From assembly GCA_963693635.1 (NCBI GenBank), contig CAVOBC010000202.1:1-8549 (forward strand): DNA of 8,549 nt, written 5' to 3'. The position numbers were made by a program, and so were the translations under genes. The stretch is from CAVOBC01 sp963693635. Its GTDB lineage: Bacteria > Pseudomonadota > Gammaproteobacteria > Pseudomonadales > Azotimanducaceae. Positions 6,633 to 8,549 of the stretch are shown here, in pieces. Numbering within the stretch: position 1 is the stretch's first letter; the number at the start of each line of letters is the position of its first letter. The notes below the pieces were generated by a model, which was not told the origin of the DNA, made no database searches, and saw only the letters and a program-made list of their open reading frames with translations.

Positions 6633-8006
6633 CTAAAACACGCGTCTCAGCCGCAGATAGAACGAGTCCTGACTGTCATCTGTGCGCCCGTAGCCAAAAT
6701 ACACGGGTCCAAATGGGGTGTCCATGCCGACGGTGATTGCTGCGGTGGAGCGACGGTCGGACCAGTCTCGCCCGCGTGACGCTTCCCAGACATGGCCCGT
6801 TTCCAGACTGAAGCCGACGTAAACGGGGAGATGGACCGGGAAGATGCTGTCGCTGTCCATCCTGTGCAGATAGGTGAGTTTCGCATAGGCGAGATTATTT
6901 CCCACGAGCGCCTGGCGGCCGGAGACGTCGCCGATCGTGCGGACATAGTCGCGCCGGAATATCAGTGAATGTGCGCCGATGGGAATCGCATTAACCGCCT
7001 CGACGCTCAACTGCTCAAAGTTCGCAGCGCCGTGGGTTGCGGGGTTCACGTCGCGGTACTGAATTGAGGTCAGAAAGCCTCGATTGGGAAAGTATAGATT
7101 GTCCAGCGTATCGACCTTGAAGTCGACGTAATGGATATTGTCCTTGAAGTAGATGGTGGGGGTGTCGATGCCAACGATCTCATCGATGTCACCGCGATGT
7201 TGTTCAAGCCCAACCGCGAGGGAGGCGACGTTGCCGAGCTTGGTCCCGATCGATGCACCGACCTGAAGACTGTCGATATTGAAGTGGCTCACGATGTCAC
7301 GGCCTTCGACGAGGTTCTGTGCTTGCCGCCGAAAATCGATGTACGGTTCTGCGACGAAGATCTGGCGGTAGTCGATCGGCAGATACAGCTCGGTCCTTGC
7401 CAATGGATCCTGGCCGATCTGAACGATTGTGAACCACTCGGCGCCATTGTCAGAGATCGCCGATTTGCGAAAATTCGCGCCCAGGTTGTAGCCACTCTCG
7501 ACGCCGTTGTCGGTGAAGATCTCAAAGTTCACGCCGAGCTGGTCTGTGCCCCAGGACTTGCCGATGGTCGAGACGACGAGCGTTTGGCCGTCCAGTCGAT
7601 AGTTGATCCGCTCGAAATACTCGTTTCCGTATAGGGTCTGCAGGTCTGCTTCAAGTTGGTCCCGATCAAACGGTTCGTCAACGGCCTGGCGCAGGCGCGA
7701 GGCAATGAGGCGATCGGAAATGGCTGACTCGTCCTCGAGCCGGATGTCGGTAATGACAGGAGGCTCGAAACCACTCATTTTTACGATTTCCTTCTGGCGG
7801 CCAAGGGACAGATGGGCGAGGTCAAACTGATGACGCTGTACGGCGTGGTAGCCGCGCGAAATCGCGGTGGCTGTGTGAGCGAAATCGGCAGTCCGGATGT
7901 CCTTCAGATTTGGCTGGATGAGTATGTCGTCGTCGGTCAACAGCTCAAGCTGCTTCTTGATCTGATTGAATGTCAGAAGGGTGGTCAACTGCTCGATGAT
8001 CGGCAC
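6633..8006 (-). CDS. POTRA and outer-membrane beta-barrel fragment of the broken PlpD-like gene
   Basis: This is the C-terminal half of the same gene, 457 residues from the first GTG after the in-frame TAA; the frame is open up to 8030. Residues 1-75 are the linker found after the patatin domain in this family (QLELLTDDDILIQPNLKDI at about 19-37). Residues about 83-149 look like one POTRA domain, ending YGNEYFERINYRLDG. From about 155 to the end there is an alternating, aromatic-rich beta-barrel pattern with conserved NRGF and DTPFGPVYFGYG stretches, and it ends in RRVF, the aromatic last residue needed for barrel assembly. No signal peptide can be encoded, so if translated alone it should not reach the envelope. 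The length and clean frame suggest the damage is recent, or that the TAA is an error or is read through. Confidence 0.65.
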   Translation of the reverse strand: MPIIEQLTTLLTFNQIKKQLELLTDDDILIQPNLKDIRTADFAHTATAISRGYHAVQRHQFDLAHLSLGRQKEIVKMSGFEPPVITDIRLEDESAISDRLIASRLRQAVDEPFDRDQLEADLQTLYGNEYFERINYRLDGQTLVVSTIGKSWGTDQLGVNFEIFTDNGVESGYNLGANFRKSAISDNGAEWFTIVQIGQDPLARTELYLPIDYRQIFVAEPYIDFRRQAQNLVEGRDIVSHFNIDSLQVGASIGTKLGNVASLAVGLEQHRGDIDEIVGIDTPTIYFKDNIHYVDFKVDTLDNLYFPNRGFLTSIQYRDVNPATHGAANFEQLSVEAVNAIPIGAHSLIFRRDYVRTIGDVSGRQALVGNNLAYAKLTYLHRMDSDSIFPVHLPVYVGFSLETGHVWEASRGRDWSDRRSTAAITVGMDTPFGPVYFGYGRTDDSQDSFYLRLRRVF

Positions 8007-8030
8007 GACCGGATCGAGTCCACCGGCGTT

Positions 8031-8351
8031 TTAGAGCGGCGTTGCAATGTCGATTGCGATCACGAGATGGACGCCCATCTGTCGGGCGACGTCAATGGGC
8101 AGGTTGTTGGCGATGCCACCATCGACCAGCAACCGTCCGTCGAGCTCAACCGGGGCATAGAGGCCGGGGACCGACATGCTCGCCCGAACCGCGAGAACGA
8201 GCGAACCGCTGCCCAGCACCACCGTCGCCCCGGTTGCGAGATCACTGACAACAGCCGTGAATGGAATCGAGAGTTTGCTGAAATCGGTGATGTGACTGAC
8301 ATGGACAAATTGGCGTTGCAGCATCAATTGCAGGTTTTGACCCTGGAGCAC
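8031..8351 (-). CDS. Patatin-domain fragment of the broken PlpD-like gene
   Basis: This is the part of the patatin domain still open between the frameshift and the in-frame TAA. The frame is open back to the TAG at 8472-8474; GTG at 8351 is simply the first usable start and is not thought to be the real one. It gives 106 residues, including SDLATGATVVLGSGSL (36-51), RASMSVPGLYAP and LLVDGGIANNLP, whose Asp77 is the catalytic Asp of the Ser-Asp dyad. The nucleophile serine lies upstream in another frame and outside the window, so this piece cannot be an active lipase alone. It has no signal peptide. Confidence 0.6.
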   Translation of the reverse strand: MLQGQNLQLMLQRQFVHVSHITDFSKLSIPFTAVVSDLATGATVVLGSGSLVLAVRASMSVPGLYAPVELDGRLLVDGGIANNLPIDVARQMGVHLVIAIDIATPL

Positions 8352-8549
8352 GCCCTTCGGCAGGCTGACAACACCGCCTTTGAAAGTGGCCTGCGCGTTG
8401 ATCAGTCGATCCCGGGTTTCCTGTTTGCGCCGGATGGAGAGGTTCTCGCGGGATGGCTGGTCGTTAAATGCCTACTCCAGTCGAGGTTGAGCGCTATCTC
8501 CTCGAGTTCGTCTGGCGTTTTGCCGGAGGCGTAGAGCGCACCGATGATG

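Larger units (their letters stand above)
6633..8549 (-). pseudogene. Broken PlpD-like patatin phospholipase / outer-membrane barrel gene (type Vd), 5' end outside window
   Basis: Intact family members are secreted lipases: signal peptide, patatin domain, one POTRA domain and a 16-strand BamA-like barrel that places the lipase at the outer membrane. Here the order patatin, POTRA, barrel is kept but the frame is cut twice. From 8548 to about 8474 the sequence reads IIGALYASGKTPDELEE through LNLDW, the stretch just after the GxSxG serine motif, which lies beyond the window. A one-base loss (or equivalent) near 8471-8474 then shifts the frame; the homologous continuation AFNDQPSRENLSIRRKQ is found one frame over, directly behind a TAG at 8472-8474. 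A second lesion is an in-frame TAA at 8031-8033, after DIATPL, with family-like sequence continuing in the same frame. One extra stop and one shift inside about 440 bp argue for a decayed gene, but sequencing or assembly error has not been excluded. Confidence 0.8.

Noticed and set aside
7812..8534. A 240-residue plus-strand open frame opposite the patatin region
   Set aside because: The minus strand carries clear patatin motifs here; the plus-strand product resembles nothing and is a shadow frame.

Overview
The window looks like a piece of chromosome from a fairly GC-rich Gram-negative bacterium, most likely a proteobacterium, though the exact lineage cannot be fixed from sequence alone. The Gram-negative reading rests on the remains of a patatin/outer-membrane beta-barrel (PlpD-like, type Vd) gene. 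The other genes are housekeeping or central metabolism. I see no tRNA, rRNA, CRISPR array or insertion sequence.

Layout, left to right. (1) Positions 1-840, plus strand: the 3' part of a hybrid sensor histidine kinase, with the end of its ATPase domain followed by a receiver domain. (2) Positions 812-3994, minus strand: a complete 1060-residue isoleucyl-tRNA synthetase of the eukaryote-like type 2 class. It runs tail-to-tail into the kinase and overlaps it by 29 bp. (3) Positions 3995-4429: a gene-free stretch holding about six copies of a 16-17 bp tandem repeat and a very strong 12-bp-stem terminator. (4) Positions 5028-6512 and 4430-5035, minus strand: a malonyl-CoA synthetase (matB) followed by a GAR formyltransferase (purN), overlapping by 8 bp and probably co-transcribed, ending at that terminator. 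(5) Positions 6633-8549, minus strand: a PlpD-like gene running off the right edge, broken by a frameshift near 8471-8474 and an in-frame TAA at 8031-8033.

From the matB operon leftward the genes all point left, as does the PlpD remnant; only the kinase points right. The genes do not form one pathway: translation (IleRS), purine synthesis (PurN), malonate activation (MatB), signalling (kinase) and a decayed secreted phospholipase. The most unusual points are the doubly broken PlpD gene, the tandem repeats in the presumed ileS leader, the matB-purN coupling, and a degenerate ATP-binding G2 box in the kinase. I found no convincing undescribed multi-gene system.
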